A model generated the notes under the pieces. That model was not told where the DNA came from, did not search any database, and saw nothing but the letters and a program-made list of their open reading frames with translations. A program made the position numbers and the translations under genes. Below, in pieces: positions 7,700-16,802 of a DNA stretch of 64,000 nucleotides. The stretch comes from Roseobacter litoralis Och 149 (GTDB lineage Bacteria; Pseudomonadota; Alphaproteobacteria; Rhodobacterales; Rhodobacteraceae), in NCBI RefSeq assembly GCF_000154785.2, contig NC_015730.1:620001-684000 (forward strand). Reading direction: 5' to 3'. The first letter of the stretch is position 1. Every line of letters begins with the position of its first letter.

Positions 7700-8827
7700 T
7701 CAGCCTTGCGTGCTGGCCGCCTGATATACGCTTATGGTATCTTGAACCATGGCCTGCACCGTGCGGTCCAAAGCCATTTTTTGCGCCTCGGCGCCAAAGG
7801 CGTGGCGTAATTCGGTATCTGTCGCGAGTGTGACCAGCCGCTCGGCAATTTTGGATGCACCGCTATCAGTTGGCAGCACAAAACCGTTTGTGCCCTCAAC
7901 GACGGTTTCTTCGACGCCGCCAACGGCAGTGGTCACTATCGGCACCCCGGCATGCAGGGCCTCAAGCAGGGTGTAGGGCATCGCTTCGTAATGGCTGGTC
8001 ATGCAGAACACATCGAGGCCGGGAAACAGGGCAGGTCCATTTTGCCATCCCAAAAACCGAATGGCTTTGGCGGTATTCATCTCTTCAGCGGCCTGGCGCA
8101 ATGATCCATCCCCAATTACAAGCCCCCGCAGTTTCGGGGCGTGCTGTGCTGCCAGCGTCACCGCCTCGACGAAACGCAGCGGTGCTTTTTGCGCATCCAG
8201 TCGGCCGATGAACCCGACCGCCACGTCATCCGGCGCAAGCCCCATAAAGGCGCGTGCTGCCGCGCGGTCGGTATCATCGGGCAGGGCTGCACCATTCACC
8301 ACGGTGGTCAGTTTCTGCGCTTTGATGCCAAGTCCGATGGCGTGTTCATACTCCGCCGTGCTCACGGTGATGATTTGATCACCACGCGGGGCCAGCACCC
8401 GTTCGATGGTGCCATAGATGCGTCTGGCCCGCCCGCCCATGTCCGGGTCCATCGTGCGAAACGCATGTGGCGTGTAAATCCGCGCCGCGCGGATACTGCG
8501 TGGCAGTAAGCGTATCAATGCGCCGGCCTTGGAGCTGTGGCCATGTATAATATCAAATGGCCCTTGTATCCGCAGCAGCGATTTGAGCGCGCGCAGACTG
8601 CTTGCATCTGCCAATCCAACCGCGCGGTGCATGGCCAGTGGCAGGTTGCTTACCCCCTCCATTGCCAACAGCCTTGAGCGAAAGTCGTCCTGCGCCCGTA
8701 CGGCTGACCAGATCACCGTGACATCATGGCCAGACTGGGCGAGCCCCTCGGCAAGATCAAGCGCGTGGCGCCCGGACCCGCCGCCAGAGGTTTCCAGAAC
8801 AAGCGCAATTCTAAGCGGCTGCGTCAT
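7700..8827 (-). CDS. Glycosyltransferase family 4
   Basis: A 375-residue GT-B fold glycosyltransferase. The N-terminus MTQPLRIALVLETSGGGSGRH contains the glycine-rich acceptor loop, and the C-terminal half has GFIGRLDAQKAP and the donor-binding motif MPYTLLEALHAGVPIV, the EX7E-like segment of GT4. It would add a sugar to a lipid-linked oligosaccharide on the cytoplasmic face of the membrane. I place the start at 8827, where homology begins; the open frame extends 42 codons further without family features. It lies 97 bases behind the nucleotidyltransferase gene on the same strand and probably shares its transcript. Donor and acceptor are unknown. Confidence 0.88.
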   Translation of the reverse strand: MTQPLRIALVLETSGGGSGRHALDLAEGLAQSGHDVTVIWSAVRAQDDFRSRLLAMEGVSNLPLAMHRAVGLADASSLRALKSLLRIQGPFDIIHGHSSKAGALIRLLPRSIRAARIYTPHAFRTMDPDMGGRARRIYGTIERVLAPRGDQIITVSTAEYEHAIGLGIKAQKLTTVVNGAALPDDTDRAAARAFMGLAPDDVAVGFIGRLDAQKAPLRFVEAVTLAAQHAPKLRGLVIGDGSLRQAAEEMNTAKAIRFLGWQNGPALFPGLDVFCMTSHYEAMPYTLLEALHAGVPIVTTAVGGVEETVVEGTNGFVLPTDSGASKIAERLVTLATDTELRHAFGAEAQKMALDRTVQAMVQDTISVYQAASTQG

Positions 8828-8924
8828 GGTATCTGATGTCCTTGAAAAGTTTCTGTTTGGTCGTGACGGCGCTGCGCGATGCGCGAGCCCAGTGTAAATA
8901 TGCTGCCCGTGATGCGCGCTTTGA

Positions 8925-10124
8925 TCAGTCCGCTTTTTTGCCGCCGCGGTCACGGGTTCGTTCCATCAGGTGAATAAAACGAGGGAAAACATAGAGCCAG
9001 CGTAAACCGCGTGGCAGTGGAAACCGTGTGTATTGGCGGATCGTCGGCTGCCAGACTTGGAGCGAGTGACGTAGGCGCGCTCTGCGAATGAGGCTGGCAT
9101 CCGCCTGCCAGTCGAACATGAACTCCCCGCCCTTCATGTTGAAACCGATACGTTTTTCGAGGTCGAGATCACCAGACAAATTACGCAGGCTGAGTTCCAG
9201 AAATTTGAAACCCCGCCACAATTCCGGCGCGTCATCCCATGATTGCTCGGGTGACATGAGCCGCTGCATTTCAAGGCTGGCCTCAACCGTGCCGCGCTGA
9301 TTTAGCTTGTCTGCCAGTGCCACGGCCTCATCAACGTCAAAATCAGGTGAATTGACCAGCGCATCAATATCGCTCAGCCAGTGCAGCCGGGACCAGACAT
9401 GCCGGGCATGGTGGTGGCACAGGTAATTGAACAGAAATGCAGGCGGCATTGTCATGAACTCTTTGCCACCCAGCACGGCGGGTATAGCCTGCGCAAAGAC
9501 ATCCTCGCGCGCGAAGATTCCGGAGTATTTATCCAGCTTGACCTGCAGATCAATCGCCATGCCTTCAGGCGTCAAAAGGCTGGCATCGTTGCGGTAATGA
9601 AGGGCCGCGTCAATCTCGGAAGGTTCAGTCAACGGATGCTCCGCCTGGCCCGGCACGACAAACTGATATCCGGCTTCAATCGCGGTAAGCACGATAGGGC
9701 GCAGCGTTTCGGGGCGCACCAGAACGTCTATATCTCGGCAAGGTCGCAATCCAAGATCCGGGTAATACTGACTTACAAGACTGATGCCTTTGAAAAACAA
9801 CGCCTCCGCACCAAGCGGATCAAGGCATTTTTCCTTGAATTGATGCTGGGCAGAAACGAGCAACATGTTCCGGATAGCAGATGCATTGGCAGCAGTTTTT
9901 AGTTCGTCATGCACCTTTTGCGGTACGCAATCAGGGTTCATGCGGCCAAGGTGCATCCGCATGTTGGGCAGGCTGAAGTTGCGCATGGCTGTCGCCACAA
10001 AGCTGTCCCAGTCGGTGACTTGCCGCGCGAGCGATTCGGCCGCCCGCTGTTCATCTTGCGTAAAGCCGATTTTAGCAAAGGCGACATGCAGGCGCATTTC
10101 CGCTGTATTGAGGCTGGAATTCAT
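8925..10124 (-). CDS. Nucleotidyltransferase family protein (PF14907 type)
   Basis: A 399-residue protein with features of the uncharacterised nucleotidyltransferase family PF14907. The catalytic-like part is LFFKGISLVSQYYP followed by CRDIDVLV, matching a Gx-S/D-x-D nucleotidyltransferase core, and a later HHARHVWSRLHWLSDIDALV segment is typical of the family. These proteins recur in lasso peptide and polysaccharide clusters; in some kinase-containing lasso clusters they are listed as possible tailoring enzymes. Here it is transcribed toward the lasso genes, with the glycosyltransferase, and away from the beta-helix gene. Substrate and product are unknown. Confidence 0.75.
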   Translation of the reverse strand: MNSSLNTAEMRLHVAFAKIGFTQDEQRAAESLARQVTDWDSFVATAMRNFSLPNMRMHLGRMNPDCVPQKVHDELKTAANASAIRNMLLVSAQHQFKEKCLDPLGAEALFFKGISLVSQYYPDLGLRPCRDIDVLVRPETLRPIVLTAIEAGYQFVVPGQAEHPLTEPSEIDAALHYRNDASLLTPEGMAIDLQVKLDKYSGIFAREDVFAQAIPAVLGGKEFMTMPPAFLFNYLCHHHARHVWSRLHWLSDIDALVNSPDFDVDEAVALADKLNQRGTVEASLEMQRLMSPEQSWDDAPELWRGFKFLELSLRNLSGDLDLEKRIGFNMKGGEFMFDWQADASLIRRARLRHSLQVWQPTIRQYTRFPLPRGLRWLYVFPRFIHLMERTRDRGGKKAD

Positions 10125-10307
10125 TGGGTGCTTACAATTCCTAGGGTTCGGCTACGTTTGCCAGAAAAAACGGGTCATTTCTATTGATAAGTCTGTGACG
10201 CGATGGCTTCCAGTGCCCAGATGCGGTTTTATATCTATAAGTTCGTAGCAATATGGACAAAAGCGGGGTGTTTGAGATGATCTGGGTCAAAATGGAATGA
10301 ATAAACT

Positions 10308-11636
10308 ATGAAGCGTGTCAAAATGAGCGCCATTTTCAAGAGCGGTCGTCATCTGATTTTTCCGCTGTTGGCGTTAGCAGCCAGCTTTGCGTCGCCTGTT
10401 CAGGCGTCAAATCAGGCGTCAAATCAGGCTGGGGGCTGGTGTGTTGGTGCACTGGAAATGCTGGCAAACAAGGGCCTGAGCACGCCTGCCATGGCGCAGC
10501 ATCTATTGGCTCTGCAGAGTGTTCCGGTCATCGAAGAAAACCCTGACCGGCTGGTCTTTGTGTCCTATCGTGCTGCGCGCGGAGGGGACGGGTCCCAAGC
10601 ACGTCCGTTGCAACAGTTGCAGGTTGCATTGAACAATGCGCGTCCCGGGGACAAAATCGTTGTGCAGCCGGGAAACTACCGACCTGTCGTGATGCGTACG
10701 TCGGGTACGCCGTCGGCCCCGATTATCATTGCGGCGCAAACGGATGGCGCAGAGCGCGCCGTGATCGATGGGACGGGCAGAGAAACACGGGGGTTAATCG
10801 AAATCCGCGGTGCAAGCCATATTACCGTCTCAGGTTTCCGTCTGCAGAATGCCGCCCGCGATGGGATTTTTGTCGAAGGCACCGATGAAGGAGAGCGCGA
10901 CATCCGTATTCTCAACAACGACATTGATACGACCGGTAACTCTGCGATCTATGTCGGCGGAATCGTCATGCGCTATGTCACCAAAGTCGATGAATACCGT
11001 TTGTTCGATGTGCTGATTCAGGGCAACAGGATGACCAACACGAATTTCCCCAAAGGCGTGAATGAAGCTATTTCCCTAGGCGGCGGTGTGGATGGGTTTG
11101 TGATCCGAAACAATTACATATTCGATACACGCCAGTATGGGATTGACGCCAAGGCAGGGGCGATCAACGGGTCGATCACGGACAATGTTATGCATGGGAT
11201 CGATCGGCACGGCATTTATATTGACTCAGGCAGCCGGACAGTCGCGAATATTGACGTGCGGCGCAACGCCGTATTTGGCGTCCAGAACGGGATCGTTCTG
11301 GCGAGAGAATCGGGGCGTGATCCGCTCCATCCGAACCTTGATCGCATTCAGGTGGTCGATAACCTTGTCTTTGACAGCAATGGTTTCGGCATCATGGTCT
11401 ATCGCCACAAGGACGACGCCGGGATCGGTAAGTTCAGCAATATCACCATAGCCGAGAACTGCATTTGCGGCGTCAAGCGGGACGCGGTGCGGCTGGGCGG
11501 CATCGGAGATTTCGCACAAGACGTCAAAGTCGAGCGTAACATCATCCTGTCATCCGGTGGGGATGTCTGGAACAAAATCGGTGCCGAGGTGCAAGACAAT
11601 GGCGTCCTGCAACCGGCGCTGAACTGCCCATCCTGA
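10308..11636 (+). CDS. Secreted right-handed parallel beta-helix protein
   Basis: A 442-residue protein with a signal peptide (about residues 1-28, positively charged start, hydrophobic core, cleavage near SPVQA). After a short helical part come the block RAARGGDGSQARPLQQLQVAL and PGDKIVVQPGNY, the usual entry into a pectate-lyase-like right-handed beta-helix, and then repeated N-N-x-I coils such as ILNNDIDT, VIRNNYIFDT and VRRNAVFGV. Such proteins are polysaccharide lyases, epimerases or hydrolases in exopolysaccharide loci. It is divergent from the nucleotidyltransferase gene and converges with the export gene 10 bases away. The catalytic residues cannot be assigned. A 12-base tandem duplication near residue 35 repeats ASNQ. 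Confidence 0.8.
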   Translation: MKRVKMSAIFKSGRHLIFPLLALAASFASPVQASNQASNQAGGWCVGALEMLANKGLSTPAMAQHLLALQSVPVIEENPDRLVFVSYRAARGGDGSQARPLQQLQVALNNARPGDKIVVQPGNYRPVVMRTSGTPSAPIIIAAQTDGAERAVIDGTGRETRGLIEIRGASHITVSGFRLQNAARDGIFVEGTDEGERDIRILNNDIDTTGNSAIYVGGIVMRYVTKVDEYRLFDVLIQGNRMTNTNFPKGVNEAISLGGGVDGFVIRNNYIFDTRQYGIDAKAGAINGSITDNVMHGIDRHGIYIDSGSRTVANIDVRRNAVFGVQNGIVLARESGRDPLHPNLDRIQVVDNLVFDSNGFGIMVYRHKDDAGIGKFSNITIAENCICGVKRDAVRLGGIGDFAQDVKVERNIILSSGGDVWNKIGAEVQDNGVLQPALNCPS

Positions 11637-11646
11637 CGCGTTATTT

Positions 11647-12876
11647 TCAGTTGTAGGTAAAGATCACTTCAACAACGTCGCCGGGGCGCAAGAGCGTGTC
11701 CGGCGTGACTTCTGTGCTTGTCTCGCTCGCCCCGTTTTGACGGTGCAGGATGAACGTAAGCTCTGTGGAGTCGTCCTGTTCAACGGTGAAGGTGCCGAGC
11801 GCCAATTCACGATTGAGACTGGTCAGGCGCGCGCGCGCTTCGTCGTAGTCGCGCTCAAACTTGGCTTTCTCATCCATCAATGCTTGAACGAAATCGGCGT
11901 CCAGCCCCTGTTTTTCAATCATCAGGGACTGTAGTTCGCTCTCTGCGGCGGCGAGGTCGGCTTGTGTTGTCAGCAAGCGTGACGAGGCGTTAAGCGCCCC
12001 CTCGCGTGCATTATCGAGAGAGTTGACGGTGGTCAGCCCACGGTTCGAAAGCTGCAGAACATCCTGAAGCCTTTCTTCTTCGATCTCTGATGCTGTTTGA
12101 AACTGCGACAGCGCGGTTTCAAGAAACTCCGTGCGTTTCTTGGTCAGAACGATGCGTGCTGCGTTGTCTTCGCGTTCCCGGTCCAGCTGCGCGCGTGCGC
12201 CATCAATCATCCGCCGAAAGTTCTCAACATCGCGGCTGTCGAGACGGTCAACGATAATCTGGAATTCTTCATCAATCGGGGCGTCACTGTCCGCACCGGA
12301 CAGCATGACGTCGATGCGCCAGAGTTCGGCCGCAAGCCAGGCTTCGGTCTCGCGCAACTCGGCCTGCCGGGTGCGGAAGTTCGCCAGTTGGTCAACGCGT
12401 TCTGTCTGTCCCGCCAGGGCGTTACCCCCGGCCGAACCGATGGCGGCACGCACGTTCAGGCCCGGTTCAAAAGGAACGCGGCCCGGTGCAGCAACGGCCC
12501 CGACCACCGTCACGGGACGGTAGGTGTCGATATCAAGGAAAATGTCCTGTTCATCCAGTACGATCACCGAGGATATGCCGTTCTGGACAGAACGGATTTG
12601 CCGGCCTGCCACAGCCAGCGAAATATCCTGCGACAACTCATCAAGCGTTTTGTTCGCAGCGAGATGTGTGCCCAAATAGGGCAGGCGAATTTCGCCCGCT
12701 GTGTCGACTGTTCCGATGTAGGAATGGTTATCCAACTCGATGATCTGGACCAAAATACGATCACCGGGCGCGAGCCGATAAGGTTCAGCCACCGCACCCG
12801 TTGCAAATGCGCAAACCAGCCCAAGTGCGAAGGTGCCCGCCGCACGTCCCAGAATATGCGTCAAAGACTTACCCAT
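11647..12876 (-). CDS. Polysaccharide biosynthesis/export protein (Wza-like)
   Basis: A 409-residue periplasmic or outer membrane export protein. A signal peptide ends near GAVAEPY, and the poly-export domain starts at YRLAPGDRILVQIIE, followed by an SLBB-type segment around VTVVGAVAAPGRVPFEPG. Residues of roughly 180-360 form a long charged helical region rich in Glu, Arg and Leu, predicted coiled coil, which is longer than in Wza of E. coli and resembles alphaproteobacterial relatives. No lipobox cysteine is seen at the cleavage site. ATG 12876 is chosen; a GTG at 12885 is possible. It would work with the Wzc-like kinase at 17.9-20.0 kb to move polymer across the envelope. Confidence 0.87.
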   Translation of the reverse strand: MGKSLTHILGRAAGTFALGLVCAFATGAVAEPYRLAPGDRILVQIIELDNHSYIGTVDTAGEIRLPYLGTHLAANKTLDELSQDISLAVAGRQIRSVQNGISSVIVLDEQDIFLDIDTYRPVTVVGAVAAPGRVPFEPGLNVRAAIGSAGGNALAGQTERVDQLANFRTRQAELRETEAWLAAELWRIDVMLSGADSDAPIDEEFQIIVDRLDSRDVENFRRMIDGARAQLDREREDNAARIVLTKKRTEFLETALSQFQTASEIEEERLQDVLQLSNRGLTTVNSLDNAREGALNASSRLLTTQADLAAAESELQSLMIEKQGLDADFVQALMDEKAKFERDYDEARARLTSLNRELALGTFTVEQDDSTELTFILHRQNGASETSTEVTPDTLLRPGDVVEVIFTYN

Positions 12877-13197
12877 AACAAACACCGACCCGATTTAAGC
12901 ACATCGTTTTACCCTTTCACTTGACGAGCAGACACTGCCCCGGTTTCACGAGTTTTGTCCAGAGTGTGCGGCGCGTGAAATATACCCAGAACCGCATTGT
13001 CTTCAAAATAGTATGATTTGACGGCAGAGTATTGGCGACATTCGGACGATTTTGCCTCGAGGGCTTGACCCAATGGGCTCCCTCCACCACTGCTAGGTGC
13101 AAGAATTTTCTGGTTGCTGTTTTTATGACCATTACTTTTTGCCAATTTCCGCTTGCGCGGCATGTCGCAAATGCAGCGGCTGGAGTACGGGCTGGCC

Positions 13198-14172
13198 ATG
13201 TCTAGCACTTCACCGATTGGGTTCACACAACAGCCGCGCCCTCTGGTGGTCTATATATTGGGGTGGGGCCGCAGTGGTAGCTCCGTCATGGCGAATATTC
13301 TCGGGTCCATGCCCGCATCCGCATCCATGGGCGAGGTGCGCTATCTTTGGGACCGTGGTGTCATCGACAATGGCATTTGTGGCTGCGAACGCGCGTTTTC
13401 AGAATGTGCCTTCTGGCCGAGCCTTCCGTTTGGCACGGAAACGCTGAACGCCATCGACCCTGACCGGGCGCGGGCCTTGGTGCGCTCTGTCGGCAGTGGG
13501 GCGCGACGCCGTCAGTTTCCCGGGCTGCACAATGGCCGGTCACGTCAGATGTATTTTGAGCGCACTGCAACCGATCTTGATCTTTTGATGTCACTTTATT
13601 CCGCAGCTTTTGAGAAAAGCCAAAGTCAGGTTCTGATTGATGCGTCCAAAAGCCCGTTTTACGCGCTGAACCTGCTATACCGGAAACGTTCTTTTGATGT
13701 CGCCTTCCTGCATTTGGTCCGCGACCCGCGTGCTGTTTTGCATTCGTGGAAAAAAACGAAACAGCGCCAGGACGCGCCGGAGGGGCAGTTGTTTCCGCGA
13801 TATTCTTCCACACGCTCGCTCTTGCAATGGGTGGTGGTGAATGCCGAATGCGAGCGGTTTGCGCAATTGGCACCCGACATGTATTTCCGGATACGCTTCG
13901 AGGATTTTGCCGAAAACTGGCAAGAGGCGCTGTTGTCCGGTGCAGCACCGTTGTTCGAGGCGGTGTCGGGCAAAGCCGGGGTTGGGAATGGTCGTGCAGC
14001 ACTTGTGCATGCCCAGCACTCCATCAGCGGCAACCCGTCGCGGTTTGTTGTGGGGGAGATCACGCTTGATCCCAACACTTCGTGGCGCGATGACATCTCG
14101 CAGACCGACCAAAGATTGGCACAGCTGATTTGTGGGCCAGCGGCGCGCCGCTACGGCTATGCGATGGACTAG
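13198..14172 (+). CDS. PAPS-dependent sulfotransferase
   Basis: A sulfotransferase of about 324 residues. The 5'-phosphosulfate-binding loop is visible in YILGWGRSGSSVMANILG and the 3'-phosphate-binding part in HLVRDPRAVLHSW. These bind PAPS and transfer sulfate to a hydroxyl group, here most likely of a sugar in the exopolysaccharide. The start is uncertain: ATG 13198 begins MSSTSPI just ahead of the conserved loop, while ATG 13162 and 13153 add 12-15 residues with no clear ribosome binding site. The gene is divergent from the export gene and converges with the flippase gene 7 bases away. A role in modifying the lasso peptide cannot be excluded. Confidence 0.82.
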   Translation: MSSTSPIGFTQQPRPLVVYILGWGRSGSSVMANILGSMPASASMGEVRYLWDRGVIDNGICGCERAFSECAFWPSLPFGTETLNAIDPDRARALVRSVGSGARRRQFPGLHNGRSRQMYFERTATDLDLLMSLYSAAFEKSQSQVLIDASKSPFYALNLLYRKRSFDVAFLHLVRDPRAVLHSWKKTKQRQDAPEGQLFPRYSSTRSLLQWVVVNAECERFAQLAPDMYFRIRFEDFAENWQEALLSGAAPLFEAVSGKAGVGNGRAALVHAQHSISGNPSRFVVGEITLDPNTSWRDDISQTDQRLAQLICGPAARRYGYAMD

Positions 14173-14179
14173 GCGCTTT

Positions 14180-15487
14180 TTAACCCGTCTGCCTGCCGCC
14201 GGGCAACAAAGATAGGATGGATGTATCAACGCCGAGCTTGGTGCGACACCATGCAACGGTTTGAAGGGTGAACAGCACACGCACAACCAGTGCGGCCAGC
14301 GCGGCACCAACAATCCCGAACGCAGGCACCAGTATGGGAATAAGCATCAGGCCCACCGCCTCGGATATCAGGGTCATGCGCACCACGGGACGTTCCCCAT
14401 TGCTCATCAACATCAGGGGTCGGGTCGGCCCACCCAGCCCGATCAAGAGGTAGCTGCCCGCCAGAATACTCAACGCGAGCGCCGCAGCGGCAAAGCTTGG
14501 ATCAAAGAGGGACAATAGATCAGGCGCGAAAAAGATCAGAATGGCGGCCCCGATGGCCAGTGGCCCCGCGATCAGCATCGCAAGTTTTCGGCCCACGTCG
14601 CACAGACCGCTGATATCGTTTTGGCTGTGAAGCCGGGCGAAAACAGGTGTCGCCGCAATGTTGATCGCGATGATGGGCAATTGCAAAAGCTGCGATGTTT
14701 TCTGGGCCGCGAAATAGGCCCCGATCTGATCGGGGGGCAAAAACAGCGCGGCGGCGGAGAGATTGAGGCTCGCGCCCATTGTGCCGAGCGATGCGACCCA
14801 CATCCACGCCGACACGCCCCACGGCATGGTGGCGGTGACCTGAGCACCCGGTTGGGCCGCAAACTGGTCGCGATAGCGGATCAGCATCGCGATAAGCTGC
14901 ACGACGACGAGGGCCATCAACACCAGCGAAATGCCAATCATCGCTGTAAACGCATCCCGGAACACAAACGGCAGACTGGCCGCACCCAGGCAGGCCAAAA
15001 GGACGATTGCGCGCCACAACACATCGCGCGGCGCCAGCGCCCAGAGAATACTGCCAAAGCCGCGGTATTGGTGCGACACCAGTTCGGCCAGCGCAAAGGG
15101 GATGACCAGCGCGCAGGCTCCGATCAGGTAGACGGGATTAACGTCAAAACCCAACACCGGGGCAGCCATGCCTGCCCCGAGGATCGCGCCGATCACGAGT
15201 ACGGCACCAACCAGCGTGATCTGAAAACTGCGTCGAAGGGCAAAGCGCCGGTCCGCTGCGCGTTCAGGACCGTCGCCAAGTGCAGACAGCGTTTTGATGC
15301 TGAGCGTGTGTTGCCCAAAGAGTGCCGTGATCGCGCCAATCGTTCCAAGCGCGAACATTGAGGCAAACAACCCATATTCCTCCGCGCCCAAAACGCGGGC
15401 AAGCAGCATGAACATCAGGAATGTCAGTCCGGCGCTTGCCACTTTCAGACCGGCGGACAAAACGCTGCCGAGCATGAGTTTTTTCAT
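14180..15487 (-). CDS. Lipopolysaccharide/polysaccharide flippase (Wzx-like)
   Basis: A 435-residue polytopic protein with about twelve hydrophobic segments spread evenly through its length, in the MATE/Wzx superfamily. The start at 15487 (MKKLMLGSVLSAG) gives the normal first membrane helix; the frame extends 21 codons upstream into the polymerase gene. It would flip undecaprenyl-linked repeat units across the inner membrane before polymerisation. It is the last gene of the minus-strand sulfotransferase-polymerase-flippase operon, following the polymerase gene by 28 bases. Confidence 0.85.
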   Translation of the reverse strand: MKKLMLGSVLSAGLKVASAGLTFLMFMLLARVLGAEEYGLFASMFALGTIGAITALFGQHTLSIKTLSALGDGPERAADRRFALRRSFQITLVGAVLVIGAILGAGMAAPVLGFDVNPVYLIGACALVIPFALAELVSHQYRGFGSILWALAPRDVLWRAIVLLACLGAASLPFVFRDAFTAMIGISLVLMALVVVQLIAMLIRYRDQFAAQPGAQVTATMPWGVSAWMWVASLGTMGASLNLSAAALFLPPDQIGAYFAAQKTSQLLQLPIIAINIAATPVFARLHSQNDISGLCDVGRKLAMLIAGPLAIGAAILIFFAPDLLSLFDPSFAAAALALSILAGSYLLIGLGGPTRPLMLMSNGERPVVRMTLISEAVGLMLIPILVPAFGIVGAALAALVVRVLFTLQTVAWCRTKLGVDTSILSLLPGGRQTG

Positions 15488-15515
15488 CTTTTTAGGGCCC
15501 CGGTCTTGATCGTGG

Positions 15516-16802
15516 TCATTCAGCAGGCTGCCAGTTTCGGCGACGCGCAACGCCTTTACGCCTGCTCAGCTTGTTTGAGGCCACCAGTAGTGTGTCTGTT
15601 GTATAAGTCCCGAAGGCCAGCCCGCAGACCAGATACATGTGCCGCCAGTGGATAGCGCCCACAACCTGCATCAGCACCACAAGCCCCAGCAGAACCGAAA
15701 AGACCAGTGCATATTTTGTCCAGCCGGGCTGCTGATTGACGACTTTGATGATGCACCGGGCCATTGCCGAGCCATAAATCAGGATCAGGCCCAGACAGGC
15801 CAAGAGGCCATTGTGCATGGCAAAGGCAACAAAAGTGTTATGCGGCAGATAACCATAAACATAACGCGCCTGAAACGGCCCGATGCCCAGCGGATGCTCC
15901 CAGATTTGCCGGGCCGCATCTGCGACATAGCCAAAGCGCGATGTGTCATAGCTTTGCAGGGACAGGCGCTGCGCAAAAAAGGAATCCGCGAGGCGTGTTG
16001 TGATCTGATCAAGAAACAGCAAACCGATGCAGCAGGCGATAATGGCAAACCAGACAATGGCCGTGAACATCGCGCGCGCCGTGGGACGATAGATCAGCAG
16101 AGCAAGGCTGAAGACCGACAGCGAGATAAACGCATGAACCCATGCACCCCGCGAGAAAGTCGCGATCAGCGAAATGGTCACCAGACCCATCGCCCCGAGC
16201 GCCAACAGGCGAAAACGGGCTGATTCCACCACGACCCAAGCCAGAAACAAGAAGCCCGGCACCAAGAAGGGCCCAAACACGTTCGGATCTTTGAAGGTCG
16301 CTTTGACCCGGTTCCTTGCCCCCTCACCGCGAAACAGAATTTCGCTGTTGGGAATGAGGTCTAACAACGCCACAAGCGTCACAAAAGACGCAAGAACACC
16401 GCCGATCGCCATCGCGCCCAGAATGGTTGCAAAAGCCTGATCGCCTCTCGTTTTCACGAAATAGGCGGTCATGACAAAAAGCCCGATCATGTAAAACTCA
16501 ATTGCGACGGCCCGCACGGCAAACACAAAAACGAATTCCACAAAAATGAGCGATAGAACGGAAAACGCGAGGTATAAATACACGCCAAGCAACGCGGACC
16601 CGCTCAGAAAATTGGTGGTGACAGGTCGCGAAAAGCAAAAGATTGCCACCGCAATCATGAACACCAAATCCGTTGGTGCAGGTTCGACAACGACGAAAAA
16701 GCTCAGAAGAACAGCAAAGATATAAACGCGCCAACTCAGCGCGCCCAAAGCGTCAGATACGCTGTTCGTCCGCGCGCGCGTTGTCACGGACGCCCTCGCC
16801 AT
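15516..16802 (-). CDS. O-antigen ligase/polymerase family membrane protein (Wzy-like)
   Basis: A 428-residue protein with about eleven membrane segments and a long periplasmic loop around residues 265-330 containing the SRGAWVHAFISL stretch and HNTFVAFAMHNGL, typical of the Wzy_C/O-antigen ligase family. It would polymerise repeat units on the periplasmic side of the inner membrane. Its first 19 bases overlap the end of the sulfotransferase gene upstream on the same strand, so the two are coupled. Ligase (WaaL) and polymerase (Wzy) functions are hard to separate by sequence; the flippase and chain-length kinase nearby favour polymerase. Confidence 0.82.
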   Translation of the reverse strand: MARASVTTRARTNSVSDALGALSWRVYIFAVLLSFFVVVEPAPTDLVFMIAVAIFCFSRPVTTNFLSGSALLGVYLYLAFSVLSLIFVEFVFVFAVRAVAIEFYMIGLFVMTAYFVKTRGDQAFATILGAMAIGGVLASFVTLVALLDLIPNSEILFRGEGARNRVKATFKDPNVFGPFLVPGFLFLAWVVVESARFRLLALGAMGLVTISLIATFSRGAWVHAFISLSVFSLALLIYRPTARAMFTAIVWFAIIACCIGLLFLDQITTRLADSFFAQRLSLQSYDTSRFGYVADAARQIWEHPLGIGPFQARYVYGYLPHNTFVAFAMHNGLLACLGLILIYGSAMARCIIKVVNQQPGWTKYALVFSVLLGLVVLMQVVGAIHWRHMYLVCGLAFGTYTTDTLLVASNKLSRRKGVARRRNWQPAE

